This document shows positions 8,665 to 17,874 of a stretch of DNA of 64,000 nt, piece by piece (position 1 is the first letter of the stretch; each line of letters starts with the position of its first letter). Origin of the DNA: Spirochaetaceae bacterium (lineage in GTDB: Bacteria; Myxococcota_A; UBA9160; UBA4427); contig JACKFD010000010.1 in assembly GCA_020632655.1 (NCBI GenBank), positions 62,001 through 126,000 on the forward strand, read 5' to 3'. Below the pieces are notes generated by a model that ran no database searches, was not told the origin of the DNA, and saw nothing but the letters and a program-made list of their open reading frames with translations. The translations under genes were made by a program, and so were the position numbers.

Positions 8665-9954
8665 ATGATGTCGACCCGCCCTCGCCTTGCGATCGTTCGC
8701 AATCCCTACCCCGAGCCCCGAGCCTCCGGCTTGCCCCGAGCCATCTTGCTCCTCCTGACAGGACTGCTCGTCGCATCCTGCTCGGCCGACGCTCCCACGT
8801 CGAACGTGACTACGGATCTACACTCGGCACTTACTCTTTCGGATCCACTGCAGCGAGTCGAACGCATTTCCGAGGTCCTGAAGCACGCAGAGCACTCGGA
8901 TCTCCAGACGATCCTCGACATCTACGAAGGCGAACGGCTGCGACTCGATGTCGCCTCCGCGAGCCTCCTCGCGATCTGGTGGACTCGATTCGACCCTCAG
9001 GCTGCCTTCGAACAGGGCCTGACCAGCCATCTCGTCGACGGCCCGACGTGGGCCGGCGCCGTGATTCGTGAGTGGGCACGGCATTCGCCCGATCGGGCTG
9101 CAGAAGCCGTGCAGATCGCCTTCTCCGAGCAGGACGGTCCGAACTGGCATCGGACCCTCACGCTTGCACTCGTCGGCGGGTGGCTCGATCACCCCGAGCT
9201 GCAGACCGACGCGTTGATGGAGTTCCTTCGCCTGCTTCCGCCGGGCCGACCCCAGAAGGAAGCACTCGATCTGGCACTCGGCCGGATCCTGCGCGAACAC
9301 GGGACCGAGATTGCGGTCTCGGTGGTGGAGGGACTGCCCGGTCGGGATTCACTGGGCCACGACCCGTTCAAGGTCGACGCCTTCAACCGACTCGCCACCC
9401 GACTCGCGGTCGACGACCCGGCGCGAGCGATCCTCTGGGCCGCCCAGCACGAGAATGGACCCTACGGACACGACCTCACGAGCCGCATTGCCCGGAGATG
9501 GTCGCGGGACGATCCAAAGGCGGCGCTCGAATGGATCCTCTCCCGCGTCGACGCATCGGATCCACTCGACGACGAGCCGGATCGTCGCGGCCAGCGCGAG
9601 CGAACGATCGGCGCGATCGCGCGTGTGTGGAGCGCCAACGACCCGGCCGGTATGACCCGCTGGCTCGACGATCGCCCCCTCTCCGACTCGCTGGCGCCGC
9701 TCTTCAGAGCCAGCATCCTGCACGAAGTGCGCCGTGGCGACCCACGCGGCGCCATCGCTCGCATCGAAGAGCGAGCGCGAGGGCCTTTGCGGGACGATCT
9801 CCTGATCGATGCGGGTCGCGCGTGGGTGCGTCTCCATCCCGCGGACGCCGAGGTCTGGCTCGCCGAGGGACATCTTCCGGCCGCGATCCAGGAGAAGATC
9901 CGGGACGCCAATGCTGCGCCACCGACCGCGTCGAGACGGCGACCCGCGTCATGA
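8665..9954 (+). CDS. Lipoprotein with W-DP helical repeats
   Basis: 429 aa lipoprotein: ILLLLTGLLVASC gives a lipobox with Cys near 39. The first ATG of the ATGATG pair is used; ACGGA lies just upstream. The mature protein contains about seven spaced repeats of the form W-x(2,3)-D/H-P-x-x-A-x-x-W/F, such as WTRFDPQAAF, WSRDDPKAALEW, WSANDPAGMTRW and WVRLHPADAEVW. This suggests an alpha-solenoid scaffold comparable to TPR or Sel1 proteins. Function unknown. Ends 11 bp from a convergent TPR lipoprotein. Confidence 0.75.
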   Translation: MMSTRPRLAIVRNPYPEPRASGLPRAILLLLTGLLVASCSADAPTSNVTTDLHSALTLSDPLQRVERISEVLKHAEHSDLQTILDIYEGERLRLDVASASLLAIWWTRFDPQAAFEQGLTSHLVDGPTWAGAVIREWARHSPDRAAEAVQIAFSEQDGPNWHRTLTLALVGGWLDHPELQTDALMEFLRLLPPGRPQKEALDLALGRILREHGTEIAVSVVEGLPGRDSLGHDPFKVDAFNRLATRLAVDDPARAILWAAQHENGPYGHDLTSRIARRWSRDDPKAALEWILSRVDASDPLDDEPDRRGQRERTIGAIARVWSANDPAGMTRWLDDRPLSDSLAPLFRASILHEVRRGDPRGAIARIEERARGPLRDDLLIDAGRAWVRLHPADAEVWLAEGHLPAAIQEKIRDANAAPPTASRRRPAS

Positions 9955-9964
9955 TCGAACCGTC

Positions 9965-12232
9965 TCAGAGATTCCGCTTCGAAGAGGACTCGACAGCCTC
10001 GAGTGCCGCGCGGGGCTCTCGCTGTCCCGCCTGGAGCTCAGCCAGGATCGACCGCTTCAGCTCCACGGCTTCTTCTCCGCCCCCGAATCGTTCGGATCGC
10101 CTCACCCAATCGAGCGCTTCTCGGAGTGTCTCGTGAGCATTCACTCCGGTCGCCTCTTCAGCGAGAGACAGGCGCGCGATCTCGTACGCTGCACGAGCGT
10201 GCTCGGGTCGCTCCCTCGTGAGCGCCACCCAGAGTGCAAGGGCCTCCCGGATCCGTCCGCTCGCCTCGAGGCGCCGCGCCGGCTCTTCGTACGCTGCCAC
10301 GAGCTCGGCATCGAGGCGTCTCGTCGCGGAGTACTCCGACAGGGCCTCCCCGTCGCGCCCCTCGTCTGCTGCACATCTCCCTCGAATCAGATGGGCGCGG
10401 GCGTTGCCCGCGTCGATCGCGACCGCGCGATCGACGAGCTCTCTTGCTTCCCCCAACCGCCCGACGCTCAGCAATGCACTCGCCGCGGCGGCGAGGAGAT
10501 CGGCATCGCCTGGATGCGCCTCCGAGGCCGACAGAGTCAGCTCGACCGACTCAGATGCACAGTCGGCGACCTGGCAGAGGTCGATCAACGCGTGCAGGGC
10601 GGGAGCGCTCGCGGGCTTCGTCAGGTCGAGACCGCTTCCCGTCCGGATGAAGTCGGCCGCTTGCCTCGGATTCGTGCGGCCGAGCACGCGAGCACGCTCT
10701 GCGATGGCAGCCGGCCAGATCGGCCTGATCGAGAGTGCCTTCGCAAGATCGCGCAGCCGTTGCTCGGGCCCGAAGGTGCTGGCGATGTCCATCATGATCT
10801 CGGCCGCCCGTGGATCGTTCGGCTTCTCGCTCGCGTAGCGCGAGACGGCCGACCAGGCCGCTTCGCCCTTCCCCTCCGCGGCCTCGATGCGTGCGAGTCG
10901 CAAGGCGGCGTCGGTGAAGGTCGGATCCGATCGAACGGATTGCCGATACTCCTCGACGGCTCGGTCGAAGCGGTGGAGCTGCTCGGCCGCCCGTGCGGCC
11001 CAGTAGCGCGCGCCGGGATTGTTCGGCCAGACGGGAAGGACACTGTCCAGCCGGGCCAGGGCAGCACCCGGATCGTCCCGATTGAGGTGGACGCGGGCCT
11101 CGATGAGTCCGCGATATGCGTCATTGTCGATTCCCTTCGCGACCTCGAGAGCTCGATCGTCGTGCCCGGCTCGCGCGAGCAGATCTCCGAGCGCCAGGAG
11201 CTGGAACGAGCTCACTTCCTCTCGTGGACCGAGACTTCGCTCGTAGGCGGCCGCAGCCGCAGAGAGATCGCCCAGAGCGACATGGTGATCGGCAAACGCA
11301 GCCCATGCGTCGCTCGCGACGGCCGGATCCGACCTCTCCGTTCCCTGGACCAGAATCGCCTCCGAGTCCTCGAAGCGGCCCATCGAGAGGAACCGCCTAA
11401 CCAGGAGGATTCGGAGCAAGCTGTCATCCGGGTCGCGCTCCAGGGTCGCGAGCAGCTCCCGGTTCGCCTCGTCGACACGACCTCGCGAATCGAGGTGGGC
11501 CACGAAAGCTTCGAGCAGGCGCCGACTATCCGGATGCCGCTTCCGGCATTCTCGAAACCGGCTCGTCGCTTCCTCTACGAGTCCGCGCTCCGCCGAGAAC
11601 ATCGCTCGCACGGTGCAGACCTGAGCCACGAGGGCCGCGCCGCCTCGCGAATCCGTCTCCGTTGCTTCGAGATCCTCGAGGCTCCGAGCCGCCTCCTCGA
11701 TTCGCCCGAGAGCAATCAGCACCGAAATCCGGTCGACCAGGCCGTCGAGGTTCGCCGGCTCTCGAGAAAGCACGAAGTCGAGATCCTCCAGCGCATCCCC
11801 GAACCTCGTCTTCGACTCGATGAACGCGCTCGCCCGGAGGAGACGTGCATCCACGTCGTCCGGATCCTGACCCAGAAGCTCATCCGCCACTCGAATCGCG
11901 CTCTCCCACTCCCGAGCTGCGAGCGATGCGCGCGCGAGCTCGACCTTCGCAGACCGAGCCCACCGATCGTCGGCCGCAGCCTTTCGCAACGCCCAGATCG
12001 CGCGCTCCGGCGATCCGCTACGCGTCAGAGCGATCCCATACAGATAGTTCGGCTCGGGGGCATCCGGCGCCTCCTCGAGCAATTCGCGGAGCGGCTCGAT
12101 GCTCGACGCGAAGTCGCCTCGCGCGTGCAGAGCGCGGATCTCCTCGATCGAAACGGATCCGTGACATGCCAGAAGAAAGACACATTGAACGACGACGACC
12201 AGGGCATCGGAAATTCTGCGAAGAGGAACCAT
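9965..12232 (-). CDS. TPR-repeat lipoprotein
   Basis: 755 aa. The ATG at 12232 is preferred over 12250 because GGGAGA precedes it and the signal peptide is then normal (VVVVQCVFLLAC, lipid Cys 23). The rest is a long series of tetratricopeptide-like helices (for example ALLSVGRLGEARELVDRAVA), so it is a periplasmic or outer-membrane scaffold. Large TPR lipoproteins occur in PEP-CTERM/exosortase polysaccharide loci, and a PEP-CTERM protein lies 2.3 kb away. No exosortase is visible, so the link is only suggestive. Divergent from the sulfatase-fold gene by 60 bp. Confidence 0.85.
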   Translation of the reverse strand: MVPLRRISDALVVVVQCVFLLACHGSVSIEEIRALHARGDFASSIEPLRELLEEAPDAPEPNYLYGIALTRSGSPERAIWALRKAAADDRWARSAKVELARASLAAREWESAIRVADELLGQDPDDVDARLLRASAFIESKTRFGDALEDLDFVLSREPANLDGLVDRISVLIALGRIEEAARSLEDLEATETDSRGGAALVAQVCTVRAMFSAERGLVEEATSRFRECRKRHPDSRRLLEAFVAHLDSRGRVDEANRELLATLERDPDDSLLRILLVRRFLSMGRFEDSEAILVQGTERSDPAVASDAWAAFADHHVALGDLSAAAAAYERSLGPREEVSSFQLLALGDLLARAGHDDRALEVAKGIDNDAYRGLIEARVHLNRDDPGAALARLDSVLPVWPNNPGARYWAARAAEQLHRFDRAVEEYRQSVRSDPTFTDAALRLARIEAAEGKGEAAWSAVSRYASEKPNDPRAAEIMMDIASTFGPEQRLRDLAKALSIRPIWPAAIAERARVLGRTNPRQAADFIRTGSGLDLTKPASAPALHALIDLCQVADCASESVELTLSASEAHPGDADLLAAAASALLSVGRLGEARELVDRAVAIDAGNARAHLIRGRCAADEGRDGEALSEYSATRRLDAELVAAYEEPARRLEASGRIREALALWVALTRERPEHARAAYEIARLSLAEEATGVNAHETLREALDWVRRSERFGGGEEAVELKRSILAELQAGQREPRAALEAVESSSKRNL

Positions 12233-12292
12233 GCTTCGGCGATCTCCCATCGACCACGACAGGAATCACTATAACACCACGACGGTCAAAAT

Positions 12293-13750
12293 ATGTTAGT
12301 CAATGAACTCTCTACGGAGCGCAGATCTCGAGCGTCCCGATGGCTCCCCTACGCTCTCGCATGCGCGGCGATTCTCCTCATCCTTGTGCCATGGGTCGAG
12401 ATCTCGAATGGAGACCCTCGCATACGAGGCGGAGCCGCCGACCTGTATGGAATGCGGTTCCGAGACGACGTGAACGTCCTCTTCATACTCGTCGACACGC
12501 TTCGTGCCGACCGACTTGGAGTCTACGGGTACGACCGCGCGACGAGCCCCACTCTCGACTACGTCGCTCGTACCGGAATCCGATTCACGCACCATCTCGC
12601 ACAGTCTTCATGGACGAAATGCTCCATGGCGTCTCTCTGGACCGGCGTGTATCCGCCTCGCACGGGTGTCACGCGATTCGACGATGCGATCCCCGAAGAG
12701 GCGACGATGCCAGCCGAGCGATTGGCCGAAGCGGGATTCAGGACCGCAGCGATCTGGAGGAACGGCTGGGTCGCCCCGAACTTCGGATTCGCTCAGGGCT
12801 TCGAAGTCTACGAACGGCCCGCGCCGGGTGCCGTGCCGCTCAGCGTGAGACGCGAGAAGCCCCACGTCGATCTCCACGGCTCGGACCGTGACGTCGTCAA
12901 CTCCGCCAAGGAGTTCCTGCGTGCTCACGGGCACGAGCGCTTCTTCCTCTACCTGCACCTGATGGACGTCCACCAGTACGTCTACGACGAGCCGTCAGCG
13001 AAGTTCGGCTCGAGCTACAGCGACGTCTACGACAACTCGATCCTCTACACGGATACGAGCCTGGGCGATCTGCTTACCTTCCTCGCAGAGCGCGACCTTC
13101 TTCAGCGATCGATCGTCGTGATCGCTTCGGACCACGGGGAGGCCTTCTCGGAACGCGGCATCGAGGGGCATGCGAAGCACGTCTACCGGGAGACGACCGA
13201 GACCCCTTGGATCATGAGCCTTCCGTTTCGAGTCGAGGACGGCGTCGAGATTCCGACTCGCACCCGAAACGTCGACATCTGGCCGACCCTCCTGGATCTC
13301 CTCGGCCTCGCGCCACTCGAGAACATCGACGGCCGATCGGTGGCTGACGAGATCCTGTCGCTTCTCGCTCGGCGTGAGGACATAGACCCCAGCGAAGATC
13401 GACCCGGCCTCTCGGATCCCGTCGCATATTCATTCCTCGATCGCACGTGGGGACAGATCAGACAGCCGCCGAAGCCGGCCGTCGCGGTCGTCGACGGCCC
13501 TTTGCGATACGTCTACGCGCGCTCTTCGGATGGGCGCGTGACGGAGCAGCTCTTCGATCGCACGACGGACCCGAGCGAAGCAACAGACGTGCTCGCCGAG
13601 CATCCCGATCGGGCTGCGGACATGAGGCGGCAAGCGGAGTCCCACCTGGACGCGTTCGAGGCACCTCCGTGGGGCGACGCGGCGGTGTCGGTCGAGATCG
13701 ACGCGATGGAGCTGAATCAGCTTCGGGCGCTCGGATACGAGATTCCCTGA
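12293..13750 (+). CDS. Membrane-anchored sulfatase-fold hydrolase with Thr at the nucleophile site
   Basis: 485 aa, alkaline-phosphatase superfamily. One N-terminal membrane segment (about 17-36) anchors a periplasmic catalytic domain. Metal-site motifs are VLFILVDTLRADRLGVYGY (Asp 68) and SDHGE near 280. In true sulfatases the signature is C/S-x-P-x-R-x3-L-x-T-G; here the aligned block is T108-K-C-S-M-A-S-L-W-T-G118. Thr therefore replaces the formylglycine Cys, and Pro and Arg are also missing. A phosphohydrolase, or phosphoethanolamine-transferase-like use of Thr, is more likely than classical sulfatase chemistry. Shares a divergent promoter region with the TPR lipoprotein. Confidence 0.85.
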   Translation: MLVNELSTERRSRASRWLPYALACAAILLILVPWVEISNGDPRIRGGAADLYGMRFRDDVNVLFILVDTLRADRLGVYGYDRATSPTLDYVARTGIRFTHHLAQSSWTKCSMASLWTGVYPPRTGVTRFDDAIPEEATMPAERLAEAGFRTAAIWRNGWVAPNFGFAQGFEVYERPAPGAVPLSVRREKPHVDLHGSDRDVVNSAKEFLRAHGHERFFLYLHLMDVHQYVYDEPSAKFGSSYSDVYDNSILYTDTSLGDLLTFLAERDLLQRSIVVIASDHGEAFSERGIEGHAKHVYRETTETPWIMSLPFRVEDGVEIPTRTRNVDIWPTLLDLLGLAPLENIDGRSVADEILSLLARREDIDPSEDRPGLSDPVAYSFLDRTWGQIRQPPKPAVAVVDGPLRYVYARSSDGRVTEQLFDRTTDPSEATDVLAEHPDRAADMRRQAESHLDAFEAPPWGDAAVSVEIDAMELNQLRALGYEIP

Positions 13751-14573
13751 TGTGCGTCTCGCATCGATCCGCCCCCCTCGAGGCATTCGGTCGTTTGCCC
13801 CTCTTCTCATCCGAGGGACCAGCCCTGCCTCGTCGTCCGAGTGGCGCTTTGATGCTGATCTGGCGGTGTACATCGATCTCGTGGCTACGAGATCCAACCA
13901 CCCACAGCTTCATCGATGTCCAAGACGATCACTCAAGGCGACGAGCATACTGGTGATGAGTGCTATCGACTCGGTGCGTCTCGAGATCGATCACTAAGAG
14001 CACGAAGTATCGAACGAGGACCCGCTACGTCACGACCTCGACCGTGGAGAAGCGGGTTGCAGCGATCGCGCCCCTATGGGCCCTCAGAAGCGTCTTCCAC
14101 GCCATGGGACGACGCCCTGCCCGATCGATTTCGTGCTTGGCGAGCACGCGCCGGATCGTGTTCCGGCCGACGTCGTATCCGACGTTCATCAACGCATCTC
14201 GAACGCGCGTGCATCCCCAACGAGAATCTTCGAGTGCCATCCGAATGATGAGACATTGAAGTGGCAACGGCGTCATCGGCGAACGCTGGCTCGGTCCGGC
14301 CCTGGCAGAATCCTCTGGAACCGGTGTGTCCGCCGAATGTTCAACCTATGGATCCTGCTCCCGAAATCCATCGGCTGAGCTCTGGCGCACTACAGGGCCA
14401 CGGCCACCTGAGGAGTGCCTTGGCGGGTGCGATACGAAAGCGCTGAAGGAAGCGCTGCGGGGACATCGCCTACCGGGTCGCCGCGCCCCCGCGACCCGAT
14501 CGGATCCTGGTCTACCACTTCGCGCTCGCCGCGGAAGAACTGCCGGTCCGAGCCTGTCGAATCCGCAATGGAC
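13751..14573. other. Degenerate insertion-sequence region; no intact gene
   Basis: About 820 bp of lower-GC DNA between the sulfatase-fold gene and the PEP-CTERM gene. It holds a decayed transposase (13965-14276, minus). The remaining sequence on either side gives no recognisable protein and no clear terminal repeats. Confidence 0.5.
13965..14276 (-). pseudogene. Transposase (integrase-core) remnant
   Basis: Translation from 14276 gives LIIRMALEDSRWGCTRVRDA, then VGRNTIRRVLAKHEI, the helix-turn-helix and linker of IS3/IS481-like DDE transposases. The reading ends in STVEVVT at a TAG (14027-14025) and continues in the same frame as RVLVRYFVLLVIDLETHRVD, the expected next strand of the integrase core. 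The TAG sits where related proteins have Trp, so a TGG to TAG change broke the gene. The catalytic Asp/Glu parts further on are lost. Related to, but diverged from, the element at 15.6-16.6 kb. Confidence 0.75.
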
Positions 14574-15293
14574 CTAGCGGAGGGGTCGTCGCATGGAGGC
14601 GAGTGCGGCCAGACCGAGTGCCATCAGCATCGCGGTGGACGGCTCGGGGACGGGCACGAAGTCGTACACGACCTCGAGCCTGATCGCGGCATCCGTCCTC
14701 TGGCTGAGCGTGAGGTTGCCACCGAAACCGCTGGCGCCGAAGGACGTCAGCGTTGCGAAGTCGAGATCGACCGTGCCGGGCCCGAGGAAGCCCGGACCCG
14801 GAAGCTCCGTGCCGATCCGCGCGTCCATCGCGGTAATGGGGACGAGGGCGGACTCACCGGGTGAGAGGCCGAAGCTGCCGGTCGTGGCGATCACCTCGAG
14901 GTCCGGGCTCCCGCCGAACGAGAGAGCCGTCGAGCCGAGCTCGAAGACGACCCGGGTGTGGGCGCTCCCGGAGACCGGGACAAAGGCGTTGTTCGTCGCG
15001 CCGAGGATGCTGGCGATGGCGCCCGTGACGGTCCAGCGGACCTCCGAGAGCGACCCGAGGGAGACGTCGAATCGGGGCACGGACAGCGTGCCCGAGAAGT
15101 CGACGTTGGTCAGCCGGCGCTGGTCGGAGAAGCTGATCGTCGCGGCCGAGGCGGCCCCGGACAGACCGAGCCCGACGAGTGCCCAGAGGGCGAGCGCGGC
15201 CCCCGCGGACCAGCCGCGCATCCTCGCGTGGCGAGAGCGCCTGCCCTCGCGAGTACATCGATTCGTCTTCTCCAGCCACGGTCGGGTACGCAT
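14574..15293 (-). CDS. PEP-CTERM sorting-domain exported protein
   Basis: 239 aa. The start at 15293 has a strong GGAGG site four bases upstream. The signal peptide hydrophobic core (GAALALWALVGLGLSGAASA) ends near residue 51. The middle is a beta-rich domain like choice-of-anchor E proteins. The C terminus has PEPST (216-220), a hydrophobic stretch and an Arg cluster (RRPLR), the tripartite PEP-CTERM signal recognised by exosortase. The protein should be cleaved and surface-attached or released with exopolysaccharide. No exosortase gene lies in this window. Confidence 0.88.
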   Translation of the reverse strand: MRTRPWLEKTNRCTREGRRSRHARMRGWSAGAALALWALVGLGLSGAASAATISFSDQRRLTNVDFSGTLSVPRFDVSLGSLSEVRWTVTGAIASILGATNNAFVPVSGSAHTRVVFELGSTALSFGGSPDLEVIATTGSFGLSPGESALVPITAMDARIGTELPGPGFLGPGTVDLDFATLTSFGASGFGGNLTLSQRTDAAIRLEVVYDFVPVPEPSTAMLMALGLAALASMRRPLR

Positions 15294-15606
15294 GACGCCT
15301 CCACGGATTCGGGTGCTCCAAAACTCTGTGGGGCTCAGACCGACGATGTGGCGGGCAGATAGGCCATTGAAGCTGCGTTTTCGCTACCTCCGACATGCAG
15401 GTTTTTGACAACGGGTGTCCCGCTGAGGAGAAGACGGCTGTTCGTTCTCAGAATTCGTCCCGAACGCCCGGAGATCGAAAGCGTGCTCAAGGGTCTAGCG
15501 GGCACACCGTCTGAGATTCAGTCTCGATCTTCCGGCGCCGACCGTTCAGGATGCCCGGGTGCTCCAAGCCCTCATCACCTAATCATCGATTCTCGTGGCC
15601 TCGCTC
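15294..15606. other. Upstream region of PEP-CTERM gene and left flank of the IS
   Basis: About 310 bp with no coding frame supported. TGCAGGTTTTTGACA at 15396-15410 is a possible left terminal repeat of the insertion sequence, partly matched in inverse orientation by TGTCAGAAACGTCGA at 16934-16948 (11 of 15). Confidence 0.35.
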
Positions 15607-16605
15607 ATGGCCGTGCTCTGCGATAGGCGAGAGCAAGCCGCGCTGGAACTGGCCCTTCGCTAACAGCTCGCGGTCTACTCGAATAAGCAACCTCGCCCCC
15701 GCCCGACGGCTGCCGATCAGGGCTTCTGGGTTGTGCTCCGCAGACTGTGGCCGAGATGGAAGAGCGCGCTCGTCGTCGTGCAGCCCGATACCGTGGTGAG
15801 CTTGCGTCGGGCGGGCTTCCGTCTCTACTGGCGTTCAATCTCGCGCCCTGGCCCTGGGCGACCTCTAATCTCGCCAGAGGTCCGCCATCTCATCATCCGA
15901 ATGGCAACCGAGAACCAGTGGCGCGCGCGGAGAATCCAGGCGGAACTCGAGAAGCTCGACATCCGCGTCAGCCTGGCCACCGTCTCTCGGTATCTCCCGA
16001 AGAGAGAACCCGATCTCAGTCAGCGCCAAAGCTGGAAAACGTTCCTCTGGAATCACAGCACCGCCATCGGAGCCATGGATTTCTTCGTGGTTCCGACCGC
16101 GTCCTTCAAGCTGCTCTACGTCTGGTTCGTGATCGGTCACGAGAGACGCGAGATTCTTCACGAAAACTTGACGGCTCACCCCACCACCGCTTGGGACATC
16201 CAGCAACTGCGAGAAGCCTTCCCCGACGAGACGCCGATCCAGCATCTGATCCACGACAACGATTCGATCTTCTCGGAGCGAGTCGACCAGTCAATCGCGG
16301 CTTTCGGGATCGAGGCGGAAGTATCCAGCCCCGGGTCGCCGTGGCAGTACGGGACCGCAGAGCGCTGGGTCGGGACCGTCAAGCGCGACCCGCTCGACCG
16401 TGTGATCGTACTCGACGAAGCCCACCTACGTCGGCTGTTGCGGGAGTACGTCGAGTACTACAACGAGGAGCGAGTGCACATGGCCCTTCGTGATGCGCCC
16501 GTGGGCCGACTTGTGCGAGAGCGGCCTTCTGTCGCGTGCCGCCTCGTCGGTCAACGGCGTCTCGGCGGGCTTCACCACTCGTACCAGTGGCGCGAGGTCG
16601 CTTGA
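15607..16605 (+). pseudogene. IS transposase interrupted by one nonsense codon
   Basis: The frame starting at ATG 15607 reads LCDRREQAALELALR, stops at TAA (15661-15663), and continues as QLAVYSNKQPRPRPTAADQG and then through to 16605. In relatives this is one protein (LALRxQLAV), so a single sense-to-TAA change splits it. The downstream part (GTG 15733, 290 aa) keeps the whole DDE core: Asp in AMDFFVV, Asp in IHDNDSIFS and Glu in GTAERWVG. A protein lacking the first 40 or so residues might still be made. Family: integrase-core transposase of IS3/IS481 affinity. Confidence 0.85.
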
Positions 16606-17232
16606 TCGCTTCGCGGACATGCTCATCGAAGCCGCCGGATCAATTTTGAGGACAGACAGGGCGGCAGGGCAGCCCCCACCACAAAACGCTCTCGAGATGC
16701 TTCGCCAGAACAACCTCGTGCTGTATCACCGCCGTCCCTTGCAGCTATCGGGGCCGCAGATCCACCCGGCCATCGCCGCGTTGAGTGGTGGGGACGAACC
16801 GGCATCACGCGCCCGAGACGTCCTACGGCAGGCGATTTCGGCGCTTCCGACAGAGCTTGTTCGTGTGAGCGGTCGCGGTCGGTCACTCGAAGTGGCCCGG
16901 CAAGAGCCCTTTCCTCGCCGCCGGGACGCCAGTTGTCAGAAACGTCGATTTCGGTCCTGGTGCAAACGTAGCTTGTCTTGCCTAGCCGCCATTTGATCCC
17001 GAGCGCGTGGCTGCCCGATCGCTGTCTTCCTTGGAGCCGGTAGAAGGGATGCGAGGACGGCCGCGTGCAGATTCTGCAATGTGCTGCAGGCGTGTCGCGA
17101 ATGCGGGAATTGGATCGCTCCCTGTGACAGCGTCCCCCCGTCTCGTGCGGGTGCGCGGAGAGGTCTCGATCGGCACGAGCCTTGCTTCTTGCTCTTCATG
17201 TCTTGAACCGTCGAGGCAAGGAAGGAGAACAC
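16606..17232. other. Non-coding or decayed region downstream of the IS
   Basis: About 630 bp without a recognisable gene on either strand; short open frames have no family features. The putative right terminal repeat of the IS (16934-16948) lies here. Likely accessory DNA remnants. Confidence 0.45.
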
Positions 17233-17433
17233 ATGTGGTCACTCGTTTTCGGCCTGGCGACGGCCGTATTCTTTGTGCTCGCCCTCTCGATGCCGGGACC
17301 ATTCAATCCGCTGCTCTTCTGCACGGCTCTGGCGCTTGCAGCCGTCTTCGGCTGGGCCGTCTTCTACGACTACGGTCGATGGCGGCAAGAGCGGGACCGA
17401 AAGGGGTCCAAGCCGCGGCGCGATGGCGGCTAG
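17233..17433 (+). CDS. Small two-helix membrane protein
   Basis: 66 aa, unrecognised. The start is fixed by AAGGAGA four bases before the ATG, almost a perfect ribosome site. Two hydrophobic helices, about 2-20 (LVFGLATAVFFVLAL) and 27-43 (LLFCTALALAAVFGWAVF), are followed by a charged tail RWRQERDRKGSKPRR. That layout predicts an inner-membrane hairpin with a cytoplasmic C terminus. It stands alone in the accessory patch and is followed by two hairpins. Function unknown. Confidence 0.7.
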   Translation: MWSLVFGLATAVFFVLALSMPGPFNPLLFCTALALAAVFGWAVFYDYGRWRQERDRKGSKPRRDGG

Positions 17434-17485
17434 GAAGAATATGCTGGCTTCTCGGCACCACCGATACGTAGCGATCTGACAAGTA

Positions 17486-17520
17486 TGCCCCGCTGGGGCA
17501 CGTCATCCCCCCTGCCGGGG
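17486..17520 (+). terminator. Paired hairpins downstream of the small membrane protein
   Basis: TGCCCCGCTGGGGCA (17486-17500) is a 6-bp perfect stem with a 3-nt loop. It is followed by a second, CCCC-TGCC-GGGG type stem ending at 17520. No U-run, but the placement about 50 bp after the stop codon suits transcription termination. Confidence 0.45.
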
Positions 17521-17565
17521 CTTAACGGCGTGTCTACGTGATCGACTCAACACCAGAGCTCCGGG

Positions 17566-17859
17566 TCAATCGCCTTGGAGGATGCTGTCGACTACCTTGC
17601 CACCTGCTTTTACTACTCCGATCCAAGTAGTCGTACCGACCGCGCCTGCTGGAAGTCTCCTATCCACGACCTGCTTAATCGTCGATAGCGCCCGATCAAT
17701 TGCGATCTGAGTTGGCTCGGTTTGCAGTTCGACGCGTACTAGCAATGAGTTGAATTCAATCTGCATCTCTGTGGTGCATACAGCCTCTCCCGGCGCGAAC
17801 ATAGAGACAAGCTCTTGGAGGATCTCTTCCTCCTCTTCAGGCGATATCACGACCGGCAT
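17566..17859 (-). CDS. Small acidic protein of unknown function
   Basis: 97 aa starting MPVVISPEEEEEILQELVSM; a GGGGGGA run lies just upstream of the ATG. The composition is lower in GC than the surroundings. The segment TEMQIEFNSLLVRVELQTEP looks like a beta-sheet core, and the C-terminal part VGTTTWIGVVKAGGKVVDSI is hydrophobic. No family recognised. Follows the 74-aa reading frame at 17875 by 15 bp, so the two probably form a small transcript. Confidence 0.55.
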   Translation of the reverse strand: MPVVISPEEEEEILQELVSMFAPGEAVCTTEMQIEFNSLLVRVELQTEPTQIAIDRALSTIKQVVDRRLPAGAVGTTTWIGVVKAGGKVVDSILQGD

Positions 17860-17874
17860 TCTCGTCCCCCCTGG

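Noticed and set aside
15396..16948. Imperfect terminal inverted repeats flanking the IS (TGCAGGTTTTTGACA / TGTCAGAAACGTCGA)
   Set aside because: Only 11 of 15 match and no target-site duplication is visible, so they are mentioned but not claimed as the element ends.
17007..17471. Possible 154-residue protein overlapping the small membrane protein
   Set aside because: Low-complexity Ser/Arg composition with no ribosome site; the 66-aa frame has a near-perfect one.
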